From Caecitellus pseudoparvulus (Eukaryota > Bigyra: Bicosoecida): a stretch of DNA of 64,000 bases. The DNA lies in contig CBFFRQ010000094.1 of NCBI GenBank assembly GCA_965644315.1, positions 124,001-188,000 of the forward strand. Reading direction: 5' to 3'. The notes below the pieces were generated by a model. That model did no database searches, was not told where the DNA came from, and saw nothing but the letters and a program-made list of their open reading frames with translations. Positions 31,201 through 39,779 of the stretch are shown here, piece by piece (positions within the stretch are counted from its first letter, which is position 1; each line of letters begins with the position of its first letter). The position numbers and the translations under genes were made by a program.

Positions 31201-31696
31201 CTGGCGACCGGCTGTACAGGCCCAGGCGCGTGGCACGGGAACTGGTAAAGGTGGGAATGGCAGGTTCGCCGGTGGTGGCAGCCTGTTGCACGGGCTGCAG
31301 GTCCTGGGGTCGTGGGCGGCCAGGCGAGGTGCGGGAATTGGCGTGTCGCAGAGCGACCGACACGGCACTGCGATAGGCACCCTGGCCGCCGGCACGTTCG
31401 CTCCCGCCCCCCGAACGCCGGGAAACAGAGGATGTATGTGATGCAAAGTACTGCTGCCCTGCAGAGCGCAGGGATTCCATCACGCCCCCGCGCACGTTCG
31501 CCCTGCGTGCGTGGTCCCGGTCTGGCCTGCCGACCGTTACCGCCGTGCGCACGCCGCCACGCCTGGGCGGCGGCACGTCGTCGCCGGAACTGTCATCTTC
31601 CGCCAGGCTGCGTGTGGCCTGCTGCAGGGCCCGGCGGTACAGCGCGCTGTCTTGGTCTGGGCCGTGCGGCATGAACTGCCGCCGGCGACTGGCCAT
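25253..31696 (-). CDS. Giant disordered protein, unknown function
   Basis: Intronless frame of 2,147 residues from the ATG at 31696 (MASRRRQFMPHG); the frame stays open to another ATG at 31795. It is dominated by Ser/Pro/Arg/Gly low complexity with acidic Ser repeats (DSSGDSSGD at about 30910-30950). The only hydrophobic segment, LYTLVVLLVLHVSRALRRAA (about residues 440-460), runs into an Arg-rich amphipathic stretch and could be a membrane or coiled-coil anchor. A Lys/Arg-rich patch (RRLRKSKRSKTAKRSKAKAA) near the middle looks like a nuclear-localisation signal. A more ordered segment near the C terminus contains RNAAPAAFLTEQVAKRPSEE. No domain recognised. It converges on the kinesin gene (151 bp apart) and diverges from the sedolisin gene. 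Confidence 0.65.
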   Translation of the reverse strand: MASRRRQFMPHGPDQDSALYRRALQQATRSLAEDDSSGDDVPPPRRGGVRTAVTVGRPDRDHARRANVRGGVMESLRSAGQQYFASHTSSVSRRSGGGSERAGGQGAYRSAVSVALRHANSRTSPGRPRPQDLQPVQQAATTGEPAIPTFTSSRATRLGLYSRSPGGVPDSHRHRPRSPARPPDLGRPLVAEELNRGATGLQAMPDGAGTYVAPGGVRAAVRAAGATRSPEPTGHSAPAQRRHSPARAPSDSSGDSSGDSSGDNASESLSSSAASHSDGSSSDGSSSEGSGSEQWQVQHGTSDSSSVSGSPRSSSPPPDHIPGMETQVLHSTAASPTAPALRFSLRSTEQVHRYLGGSVAASPGSRRAPLHTPAPTVQGGVQAAHLTNSGEAARGSTPATRGAVAAALSPVRAARSEHSTAPALHQVPESGRPPAQALQFHKPAELYTLVVLLVLHVSRALRRAALRRGWSRWLAVTHAAQPARLVGSPPLPAHGQVQLDRAYYAAQTERARSPPPQAGSPIAASRAELRRVAGGAGLAHGRSHAEPPPPPPAHPPLDLYVSQPPTARVWSGAGLLPPPPAPEPDTHTRSVLGRMHKAPSPTDLAHWHQRSLDLLRHTQKLTAQRGQGPVPGAEQNTPVRNARPPARRRAVSAPRTVSVLRRRSDRHSDTKPTPRSASHHRGEVRVDLRPVFRAGRAGVEAAAAALVAASPPQLPPGEALGGASPSAAARLALSPQVRPQIPQGGAARQEGGSPAPADCQPTPPSVHIKERDMGGVPEQQEHTQRQGMQEHGMHERESEGHSVIEHETLQPGMSEQRAPAMLQAVPSAEARSKSPPDQAETQQEPTALPRRRSTKGQSKDSRAALAAGRRLRKSKRSKTAKRSKAKAASPVASTPHGSTAPSTPESPPLHLAVGGTPSSVVGMPPPTPPPGEGEPPLTPAAGGVGAVTAIRTHTPGAPTVLVDRAALEALYAAGSGASVRRRGATPAANLLNRLRRAGIALDQLDVSVSQRNRLYHELRSGAGEGGDAAPTTRIPLPDLIHAVLEAQKAEPGVHGMEVASAGRRRRPHRPSSPDSNEEELSHAALQATRRRRGEGSAQSAPAAEAGGGDGSADPDPSSDSSSPSPDSWAGQVAAATPRSGRDGGGRSVKWPHAEHGTWNTPGPATASPSARQVQDAWAAGTAAAHAVLRASGRHPSPSTATVTSIPSTPRQEGGGVASPFATPAPRAAAALFRHQATLEYMARGGEGGSALVQPTAFYTSDVASPALAGAGAGDYEAGRDGPGSESSTPPVTQVDAVLRSLSPSTAAAGGGLRATLTRHVPPSSPPQALRAAARAAAAAHAATHTASALSPGTIISPASGSPHITSTSRTGRTRYKGGATSLRGGSAPGGSPVSAAYSPGTLGVRDLHRAEVDPAYRRRLERHMRGLQTTSTALQHAVLQGHAHGGWGEGGPVDPAEFAVAAGVRDTLRRLEAGEVLGAMQAVHHFSSARIGVDEGGGVTRAVLRQRLSEVTPSGDGTFGAPGAGEGGWGDPGDLPKPDGEGGVVSETQVEVHRGYSPPPTHKFSAAAPGVSSPVAGSVASEASDAGTPPPLVAPPAELSAGPSPAVVAVPCVAPCGVSGEGSDSDTSALDASVTVAADRFARVGGGGHGGGPGRVPATPVVRVSLASPRAALSEHRASTRVLCEGGTVNGVHFPEGYSGRTAADAHAVFAASLRCSDLAVPEPGTLRCTLPRRAAGGDSAAPPSDLVDKGAEAEEGGTVRFTEQQEGGVPSGEGAGHDPTGSTPGVTSPRRRTPTRQAVQVQRALRSPQGGGPTSRRIAPPLAMDAVTRSRAGDSPGLRADGGLAMSLGGERSCVLSEGGCHTPLLHPTSHNKYQAPPRAGETDPTGLVLRRVVRPTTDSLTAAASGSCRFATQGQRNAAPAAFLTEQVAKRPSEEVQKVRGGRAYWRAVNGAGRCGEGPPHWQVEGGGPGGTPPLVRPPVVRVGGGFHGAPSTYTSLHRARSRPRQHPPRTTMEPAPPAATSTASPESGPAASTPHVEPAAADALAQVLAAAAAHPEAVLSAAGHSTLPRAAAGQLGSGPSQHTCAPTSTSTSTRLDPVDSDSSSSRPGRAPSHGRLTPRHPRRVRGGLDAVPRGRSRGLRVRGL
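28218..28240. repeat. Triple TGTTCC(G/A) micro-repeat
   Basis: Three near-tandem copies of GTGTTCCG inside the disordered-protein gene, encoding EHGTWNT on the minus strand. The same octamer recurs singly elsewhere in the window. Confidence 0.6.
30820..30950. repeat. Degenerate Ser/Asp/Gly-coding tandem repeat
   Basis: Two short arrays of 9-15 nt units (CGCTGCTACTGCCGT type, and CCACTGCTGTCG type) encode SSDGSS and DSSGDSSGD acidic-serine repeats in the disordered protein. Confidence 0.7.
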
Positions 31697-32172
31697 GGCG
31701 GGGCGAATGAGCCAAGAGGGCAGCGGCAGCGGCGCAGGAGGATCACTACTGATGCACAGGGCAAATCGCTCCTGGTTGCCCTGGGTGAAGGGCATAGCAG
31801 GGGGGAATTGTGCGAAGGCCCTCTTGTCATGGGAAGACAGGATAGGTATGCAAGGTAGGTTTCATAGGCCCGGTGTTTCTCTGCTACGTCTGATTGACCT
31901 GCGTGTTTTCCAGGTCTTGTGAACTCGCAAAGCTTTTGCACGAAATATGGCAGCTGCTCCTCTGCATTTACGAAGAGGGAAACTTCCTCGAGGTTTCAGC
32001 CAATTCTTTTCTGCCGTTCGCCTGCACAGACGCAGAGGCAGGACTTGCACGGCTTGGCGTGGTGGACGGTGCGGAATCTCAGTGCGGAGGTTGGGTCAAT
32101 TCTAAACCATCCACAAACCCCCACCACACTGGCAGTGCACTCAAATGCGCTGCACAAGTAACCCCACAAGCT
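31697..32172. other. Divergent spacer before the sedolisin gene
   Basis: Shared upstream region of the disordered-protein and sedolisin genes. No GCGGAAATTG copy seen. A relatively AT-rich patch lies at about 31900-32030. No gene recognised. Confidence 0.4.
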
Positions 32173-32180
32173 ACACGTGG
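32173..32180. promoter_or_regulatory. CACGTG box upstream of the sedolisin gene
   Basis: ACACGTGG, 5 nt before the ATG at 32186. The same palindrome sits just before two other start codons in the window. Confidence 0.3.
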
Positions 32181-32185
32181 ACGCC

Positions 32186-34434
32186 ATGCGTTCCATTCTC
32201 TCCGCCATCCTCGCCGGCGCCGCCGCCTGTGTCGCGGCAGGCGCTGCTGCATCTGCGCGAACCTGCGCTGGCCAAGGCTCGGCGTGGTGCACCGACGCCG
32301 CACCTGTGGCAGGCGCTGCACGGAGCACCACGCGCATTCCCCTGGCCTTTGCCGTGAAGCATGATATTGCCAGTATTGAAGATGCCTGTGCCGCAGTGAG
32401 CGACCCCGTGGGCTCCGCCTACGGGCAGTACCTGTCGGTGGAAGACCTGACTGCGCTGGGCGGCGCCGCAGAATCCGAAAGTGAGACACGCGCTGGCGCA
32501 GAGCCGGAGCAGGGCGCGCACGGGCACGATACCGCCACCCATGCACAGGCAAAGTGTTGGATTTCCTCACCGGGGCCGGGGCGTCCAACGTGCGCCGCGT
32601 TGCAACGCAGGACTGGGTGTTTGCCGACTTGACCCTGGAGCAAGCTGAAACGGCCTTCGCCACACGCCTGCACCGTTGGACACACACCGAGACGGGGCAG
32701 GAAGTCATGCGAACGCTGTCCCAGGATGCCCCTGCACTCCCGTCAGCCCTGCAAGGTGCTGTGCACTCCGTGTTCGGACTGCACAACCTGCCTGTGCGCG
32801 TGAAGCGCAAGGTGCCCACGGCGACTTCCCTGCCCGCGCAACCCGCCAACGCAAGTGCTGTGCCTGTGGATGTGAGCGGAGCTGGCGTCACGCCGCCTCC
32901 CGTGGACCCCTCCATGCCTTCTGCGTCTTTGGCTATCGTGGCCCTGGGCGATGGTGTGGGGTATGTGTACTTCAGCCCGCCCAGCACACAGCAGGGCATT
33001 CACGCGGTGTGGCTGCGAGTGTCCACTGACGGCGGCCCCCCTGCCTACCACACCTTCCCCCTCTCCAGCGTCGGCGTGGCTGCCAGCTTCTTCGTGCTGA
33101 TGGTGACGGGGCTGCCTGCCTTCCACCGCTACGACGTGGCCGTTTCGTACTCCGTCTCCACCAGCACCAGCACCAGCACGGCCCCTGCCGACCACATCGC
33201 GCCGTGGGGCTCGCTGGCCCTTACGCCAGAAGGCAAAGAGGCCATTGCTCCAGGCGTCGCCGCCACGCCAGAGGTGGACGCCAAATACCTGTACTCCTTC
33301 TACGGTATCCCCCCCGCCCCTGCTCACTCATCCGGGTGGTCACAGGCTGTGGCGGAGTTCTCGGACCAATTCTACAGCTCTACAGACCTGTCCGCCTTCT
33401 GGGGCCAGCAAGGCATTGACTTCACCGGCACTGTGTCAGTGGAGGGCCCCAACACCCCCTCCCAGCCGGGGCTGGAGAGCAGCATGGACATCCAGTGGCT
33501 GACCGCCGTCAGTCCCAACGTGGACACCGTGTTCTGGTCCGTGCCAGTGCAGCAGAAAGGCCTCTCCGGTTCCTTCGTCCTGGAGTGGGCCGTGGAGATG
33601 AACAACGCCACCAGGCCCCCTGCCGTCACCTCAATCTCCTACGGCCTGCCAGAGGACGAGCTGGCACTGGCAGGGCTGGGCGCGCAGTACATCCAGCGCT
33701 TCAACGCAGAGGCCGCCAAGCTGTGCGCACGGGGCCTCACAGTGGTGGTAGCCACTCAGGACGCAGGCGCTACGGACAAGGGCCACGGCGCGAACAACTG
33801 CGAGTTGAACCCCGTCTTCCCCGCCACATCCCCCTACGTCACGGCAGTGGGCTCAACCCTCGCCTCCGCCCACGCCCCCCGCCGGTCCCTGGACAAAGTG
33901 AACTCCGGTGAGGCGCTGGTGTCCCTGCCTGACGGCTGCTTCTGGACGGCTGGAGGTGGCATTTCCGCTTCCACAGACCAGCCACGCCCCGCATGGCAGG
34001 ATGCCGCCGTCGCTTCGTACCTGTCCTCTGGCGCGGGGATGCCCCCTGCCAGCACCTGGAACAAGGGTCTGCGCGCCTACCCTGACATCTCTGCGCTGGG
34101 ACGCAACTACCCGGTCATGCTGGGCGGCAGCGAGGTCATGTTCGGCGACGGCACGTCCGTGTCCACCCCCGTCATCTCCGGCATGATGGCGCGCCTGAAC
34201 TCTGCGCGGCAGGCGGCAGGCAAGCCCCTCATCGGCTTTGTCAACCCCCTCCTGTACAAGCTGGCGGCGGAGAGTCCCAGTGTCTTCTACGACGTCGTGG
34301 TGGGGGAGAATTCCTGCGGCACCTTCACCTGCTGCCCACACGGCTGGAGCACCGCCAAGGGGTACGACTTCGCATCGGGCATCGGCACAGTGGCCGACGT
34401 GGAGGCGTTCGTCCAAGCAGGCGTCGCGCTGTGA
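32186..34434 (+). CDS. Sedolisin / tripeptidyl-peptidase I-like serine protease (S53)
   Basis: Exon 1 32186-32480, 68-nt intron, exon 2 32549-34434; 726 residues. An N-terminal signal peptide (MRSILSAILAGAAACVAAGA) sends it to the secretory or lysosomal route. A pro-kumamolisin propeptide follows (FAVKHDIASIEDACAAVSDP... KVLDFLTGAG), which blocks the enzyme until acid-activated. Catalytic residues by family pattern: Glu408 and Asp412 in GLESSMDIQW, oxyanion Asp503 in ATQDAGATD, Ser635 in GDGTSVSTPVISG. The C-terminal block VVVGENSCGTF...GYDFASGIGTV matches the calcium site. Between propeptide and catalytic domain, about 110 extra residues (YVYFSPPS...VTGLPAFHRYDVAVSYS) look like an inserted fibronectin-III-like fold. 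It should cleave peptides at low pH. Confidence 0.9.
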
Positions 34435-34613
34435 GTGGGCTGTGCTGGCACCGTCCGTGGCAATGCAGGCTTCTGACCTTTCGGGTGGCGGACTCACGTG
34501 TGGTTGCGGCCGGCATGGAGGCACGAGTCACGTACTGAAGCACGCCAGCTTTGTCAAGTCCGCTGCAGAACAGGTGCTGAGCTGACAAAAGAATGCATTC
34601 TTTGGCCACCGGC

Positions 34614-36743
34614 TCACTCGGATGACGAGTCATAGTCAGCAGCCACGTCCCGCAGTGCCTCGGCACTCGGCCCGCGCAGAAGCAGCGACTTGGCCTTCAG
34701 CACCAACGCACACCGTGGGCCAAGTTCCTTCTCCACGCGCTTCAGCTCGACCAGCTCCGTGTATCGCCGGTGGTCGTGTATGTAGCCCTCGTCGTTCAGC
34801 TCGTGAAACGCCTGCTCTTCCGGGAACACGTCCCGCAGTGGGCGGCCGTCGGAGTGATACCAGTGCACCACCCACTTCATCTCCGGGACCAGCTCCATGA
34901 CACAGTACTGGGTGCCGCCTGGGTCAGCTTTGGAGAAAGAAAACTTGCTGTAGCTGCGCACTTGCCCGTGGCTGAAGGGCAGGAAGACTGCGTACTCGAT
35001 ATCGGGCCGCGTTGCTGGCGCGGGCGCAGGGGCCGCTGGCTGTCCGGCGGACTGCGCACTGCCACCTTGCCCTGCCGCTGTGCCGGCACTGGAACCAACG
35101 TCATCACTGGCAGGTGCGCTGTCCGAAGCGGAGTCGGCGCATTCATCGTCGCTCACGATTTCAGGCAGGTCCACAAGCACCGTGTCAAGCGCGAAAGTGA
35201 AGCAGCCCAGCCCTACGTCATCCGCACACATCTCATCAGGCTGCACGCCCAGGCTGGGTGCGCACTTCAATATTGCCCGCTTCTGAAGCTCACTCCGGGC
35301 CTCGAACGGCAGCACTTTGATGTCCTCCGCATTTATGACCGGTGTGTCAGCAACGCAGGCAGGTGGCGCCCCCGCCAAGCATGCCCGGGCCAGTGCATCA
35401 AAGGTGGACGGGTCTACTTTCTCACGGAACAAATCAAAGAACGCCCTGGTCGCCACGCTTGCGGGGTCTGGGGTCAGCCGGATGAAGGCCAAGCCCAGCA
35501 GGCAGCGCAGAAACGCATCCAGCATTTCGGCCGAGTCCAGCCGGAAGGGGGAGCTGATGCTGGTCGCCTCGGGGTCGAACCGGAACTTACGCATGGCCCA
35601 CTGCGTCATTTGTAGCGGACGGTGCAGGTTTGTCATGGCGAGCTCCAGGAAGTCCTGGAACACTGGCACTTCCAAGTCCCCGTGCCGAGTACCAAGTCGA
35701 CCGGGACGGGCGTTGGCGGGAAAGGGCCGCCCTACCTCCACCCGCGATGGCGGGCCATCGGGGTACTCACTGGCCCAGAGGAACACACTCCCCCGTCCAT
35801 GTTCGTCGGTGGTCATGAACACGTCGCCTTCCTCCACGACGCCGGCTTGCACCAGCTCGGCCATGAGTTCGGCCTTGCCATCCGCCTGTGCCGACTTGGC
35901 AAGATCGCAAGGACGCATGCCCAGCAGAATACCGTCGAAACGCACAGCGACGACGTAGCACGGCCCGGGAAGGGCAGCCTCGCCGAAGGTGAACAGCGAC
36001 TTCACTTTGTGGTTCACATTGATGACAGACAGCGTGCCGACGACACGGTTCGAAACACTGCTGAAACGCCCGCACACCGCCTGGCGCAGGAGATCTGGAA
36101 TGGGCACTTGCAGGCGCCACATGGCACAGGTGCCAATGATTGGTGCCCACTCTCTGGCCCAAGTGGTGGAGGCGCCAGCCCCGCACTTTAGAATCGCAGC
36201 GACCTCAGCGGCGGGGACACCGCACAGACGCATCATGGCCCCGACGAACTGCAGGGTAGTTTCCTTCACGTTCAGAGTCTTCAAGCTCTTGGGCGGTGAG
36301 TGGGTACACTTTTGGATCATTTCCACAACGTCTCCATGCAGGCCCGAGGCTGCCTCGCTGGACATGCCGAAATACCGCTGGCAGTCCTTCTCGGATGCCA
36401 GCATGGCGACAGCTTTTGTATGGGGAACTTTTGTGACCAACGAGTCCCCGCTGGGGAGGCCGTGGACCGCGGAAGGCTCCCGCCCAGAGGACGCTAGGTA
36501 ACGCTGGGCCAAAGCTTCCACTATACCTTTCACGGATGGCACATACTGCCACCTCTCAGTGGATTCTAGGGACGCCCGCGCGTGAGGCACAAAGACTTCG
36601 GTGCGCGGTGCCTTGACGGTGTCCACGGACGGCGTCACGGGCGACTCCAAAGCTCGCTTTTGCCCGCGTGCCTTGCCTGGCGTTTCGCCAGCTGCATGTA
36701 TGGCGGCAGCCTTGCGTGAAGCCTGTGCATGGGGAGTGAGCAT
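34614..36743 (-). CDS. 709-residue protein of unknown function, transposase-like layout
   Basis: Intronless, ATG at 36743. A disordered basic N terminus is followed by a helical segment (ETTLQFVGAMMRLCGVPAAE, then VAAILKCGAGASTTWAREWA) that reads like a helix-turn-helix, then a beta-rich region with acidic residues (VVAVRFDGILLGM; DVFMTTDEHGRGSVFLWA), a helical middle (FFDLFREKVDPSTFDALARA), an acidic Ser/Asp linker and a C-terminal globular part (YAVFLPFSHGQVRSYSKFSF). HTH plus spaced acidic residues is the layout of a DDE transposase or a domesticated derivative, but I cannot match a family and see no terminal inverted repeats. It could equally be a host nuclear protein. Divergent from the ankyrin gene at 37436. 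Confidence 0.65.
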   Translation of the reverse strand: MLTPHAQASRKAAAIHAAGETPGKARGQKRALESPVTPSVDTVKAPRTEVFVPHARASLESTERWQYVPSVKGIVEALAQRYLASSGREPSAVHGLPSGDSLVTKVPHTKAVAMLASEKDCQRYFGMSSEAASGLHGDVVEMIQKCTHSPPKSLKTLNVKETTLQFVGAMMRLCGVPAAEVAAILKCGAGASTTWAREWAPIIGTCAMWRLQVPIPDLLRQAVCGRFSSVSNRVVGTLSVINVNHKVKSLFTFGEAALPGPCYVVAVRFDGILLGMRPCDLAKSAQADGKAELMAELVQAGVVEEGDVFMTTDEHGRGSVFLWASEYPDGPPSRVEVGRPFPANARPGRLGTRHGDLEVPVFQDFLELAMTNLHRPLQMTQWAMRKFRFDPEATSISSPFRLDSAEMLDAFLRCLLGLAFIRLTPDPASVATRAFFDLFREKVDPSTFDALARACLAGAPPACVADTPVINAEDIKVLPFEARSELQKRAILKCAPSLGVQPDEMCADDVGLGCFTFALDTVLVDLPEIVSDDECADSASDSAPASDDVGSSAGTAAGQGGSAQSAGQPAAPAPAPATRPDIEYAVFLPFSHGQVRSYSKFSFSKADPGGTQYCVMELVPEMKWVVHWYHSDGRPLRDVFPEEQAFHELNDEGYIHDHRRYTELVELKRVEKELGPRCALVLKAKSLLLRGPSAEALRDVAADYDSSSE

Positions 36744-37417
36744 GGTGGGCCCAGGGGAGCATACAAGGCAAGTATCTCTTGCCCCCTTTATGTTCTTCCC
36801 CGGCAGACCAAGGGCCGGGCCTGCAGGGCATGCACTTCACTCACTGCCGTTTCAGCCTGAGCCAGCATGCTGTCCATGCCAGCAAGTCAGAAGGAGGAGG
36901 CGTCCAGGCCCAGGCAGACGAGTGTGCAGAAGAGTATGAGACCAAGAGTATGTAGGTTTTCTGTTTTGTGGATGGTCTTGGTGACGGTTCCAGCTCGTGC
37001 GTGGGAATGGGCCACCTACGGAAGTGGTGCAGCCCATTCAAACAGCTTCGCGCAACAGGCATGCCACCCTGCCTGCCAAACCAGACAGGACTTGGAAAGG
37101 CACTCCGCAGTTTCCTGTTCGTAAATCATATCCTGCTGAGGATTGCTGTATACGGCACCTTCCCGCCTTCGCGGCAGTGTTGAGCCGTTCCACGCATGCT
37201 TTGGTGCGATAGTGGCAATTTCCGCGCCGCCCAGCTTGACACGCCAACAGCAAAGCCTGCGGTTTGCCAATCTCTAGATGATCGCAAGAACCACGGCGCC
37301 TTCGTGACCATCCCACAGCGGTAATATCCGGCCTGTACCTTCACGTCAGGGCCCACAAACCCTGCCCCTGTGCGTTGCTTGGCCACTTTCTCAGTCGATT
37401 CCGTGGTCGCTGCGTGC
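36744..37417. other. Divergent spacer
   Basis: About 670 bases between two divergent genes. It holds a near-perfect CAATTTCCGCG at 37216-37226, about 210 nt upstream of the ankyrin ATG. No gene recognised. Confidence 0.45.
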
Positions 37418-37428
37418 TGCGGAAATTG
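37418..37428 (+). promoter_or_regulatory. TGCGGAAATTG promoter-proximal motif (ankyrin gene)
   Basis: Perfect copy ending 7 nt before the ATG at 37436. Confidence 0.55.
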
Positions 37429-37435
37429 TCTCGCC

Positions 37436-38512
37436 ATGAATGCGGCAGCCAGGCGCGCGGCGTTCGTGGAGCGGGCAGAGAAGGGCGACCTGGCCGGACT
37501 GAAGGACATGTTTGGCAGGGTGGACATCAACGGCCAGCTGGACTCGGGCGACGTGGACTACAACCACATGCACTTGGTGGGCCAAACTGCCCTGCATCGT
37601 GCCAGCCACGCCAACCAAGTCGCCGCCCTGCGCTGGCTGCTGGCCAAGGGCGCCGCCGTGGACATTCTGGACGAAGGAGGGCGCTCTGCACTCTGCCTCG
37701 CCGCAGCCAAGGGCCACAAAGCGTGCGTTACCGCCCTGCTCCAGGCTGGCGCCCACCCCAATGGAGCTCCGCCCAGTCGCGCTGCGACCTCCGTTTGCCG
37801 CCCCCTCACGCAAGCCATTGCCGGGGGACACACACGCCTGGCACAGGCTCTGCTGCAAGCAGGCGCACAGAGCACCGTGGACCGCTGCCAAGCACTGCTC
37901 GTCTCCCTCACACGCCCCTCCTTGCTGCGAAGCATGCTGGAAGCGGAAGGGCCAGGCTACGCCTCTCTCACAGCGTTGCAGGGAACGGAGCAGCTGCAGA
38001 ATACGGTGCGGCGTGGGAACGGCACCCAGCGCCACTACATGCGTTTCATCAGGGGCCAGCTGACGCTGCTGGCGTACCGTCACAGCGCAGTGCTGCCACA
38101 CAGCTGTCGCCTGGGCCTGCGTGTGCCGTCTGCTGCGTTTCGCGAGTCACCCGGGCGCATCGGGAACGCCTCACACCTGTCCACGTACATGCTGCCCACC
38201 GCTGACACAAGCCACCCCACGCACACCATGCCGCTGCTGCTCACGAACAGCGGAATTCGCTCCCTGGCCAGGGAGGGCCTGCTGCCGTGTGTTCCGAGTG
38301 GAAAACAGCCGTCCACCGGCGAGCCGGTCATGCCGCGCCCCCTGCACCTGCCTGTGCTGGCTGTTGCCATGGCTGTTGACGAGGCGGCGAGGCGCATCGG
38401 CCACCCTGGCGCGGTGCATGACCAGGTGAGGCGAGCTGCCGCTCTGGGGCGGTACATGGCACGGCAGCCGCTCCTGATGCTGAGGCAGGAGCAGTGGAAA
38501 GTTGCGGGTTAG
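37436..38512 (+). CDS. Ankyrin-repeat protein
   Basis: Intronless, 358 residues from the ATG at 37436; an upstream non-ATG frame extension was discarded because the promoter motif overlaps it. Ankyrin repeats fill about residues 1-150: GQTALHRASHANQVAALRWL then LAKGAAVDIL, GRSALCLAAAKGHKACVTAL then LQAGAHPN, and PLTQAIAGGHTRLAQALLQAGAQ. The remaining 200 residues have no recognised domain but are not low-complexity; they could hold a SOCS-box-like or other adaptor module, which I cannot confirm. The repeat consensus is the common one and differs from the VVRELLALTG type at 49966-51072. Presumably a protein-interaction adaptor in the cytosol. Confidence 0.8.
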   Translation: MNAAARRAAFVERAEKGDLAGLKDMFGRVDINGQLDSGDVDYNHMHLVGQTALHRASHANQVAALRWLLAKGAAVDILDEGGRSALCLAAAKGHKACVTALLQAGAHPNGAPPSRAATSVCRPLTQAIAGGHTRLAQALLQAGAQSTVDRCQALLVSLTRPSLLRSMLEAEGPGYASLTALQGTEQLQNTVRRGNGTQRHYMRFIRGQLTLLAYRHSAVLPHSCRLGLRVPSAAFRESPGRIGNASHLSTYMLPTADTSHPTHTMPLLLTNSGIRSLAREGLLPCVPSGKQPSTGEPVMPRPLHLPVLAVAMAVDEAARRIGHPGAVHDQVRRAAALGRYMARQPLLMLRQEQWKVAG

Positions 38513-38727
38513 CCTGGCCTGAGGCGAGCGTGGGCCGGTCCACAATGCACTCCCCGCGGCAAATTACACCCTCGCCCTCTGAGCAGCGGCGTTGCGACCT
38601 GGGGTCTTTATCGGCCCTTGGGTGTGTCGCGTCATCCACAAGCACGGGCGCGCTGCCTGGTGAGGGAGGTGGCTGCTCTGCCGAGCTGTGAAGCCAGGCG
38701 AGTGGCGACGCAATACGACGGCAGGTC

Positions 38728-39451
38728 ATGGCTGGCATTGCCTGGATCCCTGGTTGTGTCGGGGTGGCCATGCTGGGAAAGCAGTACTTGAAAGCCTATG
38801 TCAGAGTGTACAACGAAGTGAGGCACTCGCTGGAGCAGCAAGGTGCGTTTGTGCAGAGTGGCTTCGGCGACCGAAACGTGGGGGAAACGCCACGCGCCCA
38901 GCACCGCCTTGACACTGCTTCTGGCCACTGCGCTGCGTGCAGGGTATGTCTTCGGCGAGACAGGTGCCCAAATCGGCGTCGGCTGGGGAGCAGGCCTCGC
39001 GGCTTTGACTGTGTCGCACACTGCGCTGTTCAAGGGCATCCAGGCCATGATGCTCACGCCCACGCAGCGCATGCGCCAGGCCAAGAAGCTGTCCGTGCAG
39101 GTGGAGGCCCACCGCCCGCCCCCACCACGCATGACTCCGTCGCTGCTGTGGCGCATGCTGGGCCCCTCGGCTACTGCCTCCTCCTTCCGTCAGTTCGCCC
39201 GGTTGTACGGCCACCGCCTGTTTTTCCACTGGGTAGCGTTTTCACTCTCCCTCATGGCAGGGGCAGCAGCCCAGGCATACGCCGAAGGAGCTGGCATGGG
39301 CCGTCGTCTCTCGCAAGGGGAGATTTCTGAGCGCGAGCGGCAGCGCCTGGTGTATGAGGCTGACCTGGCGTTGCGGGAGTTTCAAGCGCGTTCCACTGCA
39401 AGCGTTGCAGGGACAGTGCCCCCACCCGCCACACCCTCTGCAACGAGGTAG
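38728..39451 (+). CDS. Small membrane protein, two exons, unknown
   Basis: Exon 1 38728-38842 and exon 2 38943-39451 flank a 100-nt intron (GTGCGTTT...GTGCAG) containing GAAACGC; the protein is 207 residues. The N terminus MAGIAWIPGCVGVAMLGKQY is hydrophobic, followed by a helix with basic and Tyr residues (LKAYVRVYNEV). A second hydrophobic stretch is IGVGWGAGLAALTVSHTALF and a third is LFFHWVAFSLSLMAGAAAQA; the C terminus is hydrophilic with SERERQRLVYEADLALREFQ. It could be an organelle inner-membrane protein, but I recognise no family. If the intron were retained, the frame would break. Confidence 0.6.
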
Positions 39452-39771
39452 AACGCCTGATGAAGGAAAATTTCCATGCAGTGCAAGGCTTCGCACCTTC
39501 AGCTGTTGGTCCTGGGCCGCCGGCTGCGGGTTCGTTCACTTGGCAGTGACTCGCGTGGCTGGCCAGGGCGGCGCACGGCTCAGCCCACGCCTGACGGCAA
39601 GCGCTGCCCAGGACTGCGCTGCGAAGGCCTGCCAGCCCTCTGCATTTCAACCTGCCGCTGGAGGAACCTGCCTGCGCGTTTCCTGCACGCTGTGCTGATG
39701 CGCCCCAGCCCCGAAACGATCGCACCATGGAAGGGCCCCGGCCGAGCTCAATTCAAATAGCTCCTGCACAA
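39452..39771. other. Intergenic spacer
   Basis: About 320 bases between two plus-strand genes. No coding signal or repeat recognised; it should hold the dioxygenase promoter. Confidence 0.45.
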
Positions 39772-39779
39772 TCACGTGT
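39772..39779. promoter_or_regulatory. CACGTG box directly before the dioxygenase ATG
   Basis: TCACGTGT immediately abuts the ATG at 39780. Confidence 0.3.

Noticed and set aside
38843-38942. Reading the 38.8-kb intron as coding (ALTLLLATALRAG)
   Set aside because: It would need a different start and an extra frame; the GTGCGT...CAG intron fits the local pattern and carries GAAACGC.
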